37,032 nucleotides of DNA from Olavius algarvensis spirochete endosymbiont (lineage in GTDB: Bacteria; Spirochaetota; Spirochaetia; DSM-2461). The notes beneath the pieces are model-generated. The model saw nothing but the letters and a program-made list of their open reading frames with translations. It was not told where the DNA came from and ran no database searches. The stretch is taken from assembly GCA_900608495.1 (NCBI GenBank), contig UWYT01000065.1:1-37032 (forward strand). Direction: 5' to 3'. Numbering within the stretch: position 1 is the first letter of the stretch; the number at the start of each line of letters is the position of its first letter. Both the position numbers and the translations under genes were made by a program. Shown here piece by piece: positions 34,824-37,032 of this stretch.

Positions 34824-36710
34824 ATGCAAAAAAAATTTGAAACAGACGACAGCAAACTTCAAGTAAGATTTCCAGTAGCTTTGAAGCTTATAATCATTGT
34901 CTCGCTAATCGTCATCGTAGCGATGTCTGTTCTCACTTATATTTCTCTAAGCTTTTTTGAAAGAGAAACGAAGAACAGGATAAGAGATAACAATATCTCA
35001 CTGTCTCAAACGGTTGCTAATCAATCTGAAAAAGAAATTCTCCAACTACTCAATTCCGCTAATCTACTATTTCAAATTGGTTTGACATCCAGTGGAGAAG
35101 TTTCGCTGGTTGAAGATTTCTTCGCCAATTCCAGATCGCTGATTTTTGTCGGTATACCAGGCAATGATTTCAATTTCTCCAATCGGGATTGGTTCAGAAC
35201 AAACGGTATATTCAATGAATCAGCCATTCTCAACAGTATCATAGCAACCCATTCTGAAATTGTTGATAAGACTCGAGGCGGCGAAACATTTATTATAAAC
35301 GTATCCCCGTTGATACCCAATTTGGATTCCCCGGTTATTGCATTGTTCACGCCTTTTCTATTTGGGACTGAAAGGCAAGCTTTTGTAGTGTTAGCCGATG
35401 TGGGCGCAAGCTTTGCAGAGAGCGTGCAAACTCAAGAAGGTTTTACAACCACGATGATTATCAACTCCGAAGGAGAGATACTGGCGCATCCAGATTTCGC
35501 AAGGGTATTGGGAGGTGAAAATATACGAAATTCCGAAATATTCGAGAAAGTTTATTCACAGGGTGTACCAAGGGGTCAAATAATTTACGAAGAAAAAACA
35601 GACGAGGGATTGGTTAACGTGATGGGTTCATTCGCCCTGATATCAGTCGGTGATCTGAGTGTTATCACCACGGTTAGGGAGACAGATGCGTTTGCTGTCG
35701 TAAAATCAATTCGAGTATTGAATTGGACTCTCCTTGGCATCGTACTCTCTTTTGCGATACTCGGAATCTATTTTTTCTCGCAAAGCCTTTCCAATCCTCT
35801 CAAGGAATTGGCTCTTGCGACGGTGCAAATAAAAATTGGGAACTACAATACCATAATACGCCCGAGAACTAGGGATGAAGTTGGTCAGCTGGCTCGTAGC
35901 TTTTCTTCGATGGTGCCTAGCCTGATGGCCAGAGAACGCCTGTTCCAGAAGACAGAGGCCTTCGTCAATAAGCAAGTTGCCCAGATGATAGATGATGATA
36001 CCCTCCCCGAGTATGCTGAAACCAAGGAGGTAACGGTTTTCTTCTCCGATATCAGGAATTTTACTGCCAAGAGCGAAGCAATGGGAAATCCGCAATTGGT
36101 TATAAACAATCTCTCTGAATACTTCAGAATCATGGTGCCCTGCGTAGAACAGACTCAGGGCACTGTTGACAAGTTTATTGGAGACGCAGTAATGGCCGTG
36201 TGGGGAAGCATGCACGAACTCGAAAATTCTGCCGAAAATGCGATAAACGCCTCGCTGTTGATGAGATCGGCGCTTAGAAAATTCAATGTTGACAGGGGTA
36301 GTGTTGAACGACCCATTTTCCAGATTGGTTGCGGCTTAAACAGTGGTTCAGCCACCGTGGGGATAATGGGCGATCCATCGAGCAAAATGGAATGGGCTCA
36401 TATGGGAGATACTGTCAATCTAGCCAGTAGAATTGAAGCTCTAAACAAGCCGATGGGCACTGATATCATCATATCACAATCAACAGCCAGTCGCGTTGAA
36501 GGCATCTTCAGCATTGTCCCCTTGAAGAGAATCAAGGTTAAGGGCAAATCCAAGCCGCAGCTACTCTATGCGGTTCTCGGACGCATGGACGACGAGACCC
36601 GACCCAGGTCCCTTGGCGAATTAAGAGCCATGGTTGGCATTACCAACACTTTCGGAGCATCTTCTGATTCAGAGGAGCATGAAGTCAAATATGAAATTCT
36701 CGATTCGTAA
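34824..36710 (+). CDS. Cache-HAMP class III adenylate cyclase
   Basis: A 628-aa membrane receptor cyclase. Order: TM1 about 22-45; an extracytoplasmic Cache-like sensor about 46-295 (with VGIPGNDFNFSNRDWFR and MIINSEGEILAHPDF); TM2 about 300-320; HAMP about 320-375; and a class III cyclase catalytic domain about 395-590. Metal-binding Asp residues are D409 (FFSDIRNFT) and D454 (KFIGDAVMAVWG). The transition-state pair is N532 and R536 (GDTVNLASRIE). K450 before FIGD, together with D529, fits adenine rather than guanine specificity. It should turn an external ligand signal into cAMP. AGGTGAAG lies 5 bases before the ATG. The second to fourth codons form an A8 run. It overlaps the following FecR-like gene. 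Confidence 0.92.
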   Translation: MQKKFETDDSKLQVRFPVALKLIIIVSLIVIVAMSVLTYISLSFFERETKNRIRDNNISLSQTVANQSEKEILQLLNSANLLFQIGLTSSGEVSLVEDFFANSRSLIFVGIPGNDFNFSNRDWFRTNGIFNESAILNSIIATHSEIVDKTRGGETFIINVSPLIPNLDSPVIALFTPFLFGTERQAFVVLADVGASFAESVQTQEGFTTTMIINSEGEILAHPDFARVLGGENIRNSEIFEKVYSQGVPRGQIIYEEKTDEGLVNVMGSFALISVGDLSVITTVRETDAFAVVKSIRVLNWTLLGIVLSFAILGIYFFSQSLSNPLKELALATVQIKIGNYNTIIRPRTRDEVGQLARSFSSMVPSLMARERLFQKTEAFVNKQVAQMIDDDTLPEYAETKEVTVFFSDIRNFTAKSEAMGNPQLVINNLSEYFRIMVPCVEQTQGTVDKFIGDAVMAVWGSMHELENSAENAINASLLMRSALRKFNVDRGSVERPIFQIGCGLNSGSATVGIMGDPSSKMEWAHMGDTVNLASRIEALNKPMGTDIIISQSTASRVEGIFSIVPLKRIKVKGKSKPQLLYAVLGRMDDETRPRSLGELRAMVGITNTFGASSDSEEHEVKYEILDS

Positions 36711-37032
36711 TACTCTCGTAACCATATTACTGTTATCTTCGGCGGCACTCTTCGGATGGCTTTTCCAACGCGAACTCAATAGAACAACCGAGTTCGTAGA
36801 TGGAATTGCGGTTGGGGAAATAATAGAAGTTCGGGGCCAGGTGCAGCGGCGTTTTAACAGGCAAAGCAAGTGGGACGCCATCATTGAAGACGAAGAGATT
36901 TTTAATCTTGATTCCGTCAGAACCATGAAAGGCTCCAATGCCATCATTTTCCTCAAAAAAACAGACGACAAGGGCAATGAGGTTTTCGACGAAATAATGA
37001 TGGGATCCGATACGTACATAGTATTTGATCTT
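36691..37032 (+). CDS. FecR-domain-like membrane protein, partial at window end
   Basis: The first 114 codons of a gene that runs past the window. The N-terminus MKFSIRNTLVTILLLSSAAL is a signal or anchor helix. A FecR-like stretch follows: GEIIEVRGQVQRRFNRQSKW, then a segment reading IFNLDSVRTMKGSNAIIFL, the usual L-x-x-x-D-x-V-R-T-x-x-x-S pattern of surface-charged beta repeats. It probably lies in the periplasm. Two starts are possible: 36691 (13 bases after GGAG) and 36679 (one base after it, too close). Either overlaps the cyclase end by 20-32 bases, so coupling is likely. Cyclase-FecR pairing is familiar in spirochaetes from general knowledge, but the full domain content cannot be seen. 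Confidence 0.75.
   Translation, partial: MKFSIRNTLVTILLLSSAALFGWLFQRELNRTTEFVDGIAVGEIIEVRGQVQRRFNRQSKWDAIIEDEEIFNLDSVRTMKGSNAIIFLKKTDDKGNEVFDEIMMGSDTYIVFDL

Noticed and set aside
1-37032. CRISPR arrays, insertion sequences, prophage or integron sites
   Set aside because: No regularly spaced repeats, transposase, integrase or att-like direct repeats flanking a gene block were found.

Overview
The window reads as chromosomal DNA of a Gram-negative-type bacterium, most likely a spirochaete of the Spirochaetales. That is an inference from gene content and layout: paired membrane-bound SpoIIE/PP2C phosphatases, a cNMP-TPR-cNMP-HTH regulator, a Cache-HAMP-class III adenylate cyclase beside a FecR-like gene, an mglBAC sugar transporter, a LemA/TPM operon and many 4-bp gene overlaps with GTG/TTG starts. 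Nothing marks it as plasmid, phage or island: I see no integrase, transposase, CRISPR array, tRNA or rRNA.

Layout. 1-206: frameshifted piece of guaA (minus). 353-4563: two overlapping paralogous SpoIIE-type phosphatases. 4652-9022 (minus): an Na+-NQR operon nqrBCDEF without nqrA, plus a 150-aa unknown protein; a good sigma70-type promoter lies at 9098-9126. 9296-10465: a decayed exported-protein gene and a GC-rich, hairpin-rich patch. 10466-14217 (minus): mglB-mglA-mglC with a promoter and an intercistronic stem-loop. 14404-16487: lemA and two TPM-domain genes. 16509-26030 (minus): glnS, a small unknown protein, a tandemly duplicated MshEN-like protein with a membrane-anchored partner, valS, a two-domain cyclic-nucleotide regulator, and glyA. 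26102-30879 (minus): cysS, then an ECF sigma factor, its zinc-finger anti-sigma factor, an exported protein and a TIG/transglutaminase-like protein that has lost its catalytic residues. 31149-33384: murB overlapping mgtE, which carries a run of ten G. 33414-34409 (minus): a histone-deacetylase-family hydrolase. 34824-37032: adenylate cyclase overlapping a FecR-like gene that runs off the window.

How it fits together. Housekeeping genes (three aminoacyl-tRNA synthetases, glyA, murB) are interleaved with signalling modules. The adenylate cyclase could supply the nucleotide sensed by the 408-aa regulator. The two phosphatases probably act in a partner-switching pathway. The sigma/anti-sigma operon probably controls, or senses through, two envelope proteins. 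The NQR complex and MglBAC serve energy conservation and sugar uptake.

The most interesting items are the sigma/anti-sigma/pseudo-transglutaminase operon, the duplicated MshEN-like protein, the Asp-to-Glu change in one of the two SpoIIE paralogs, and the G10 tract inside mgtE. No single item is clearly a new system.
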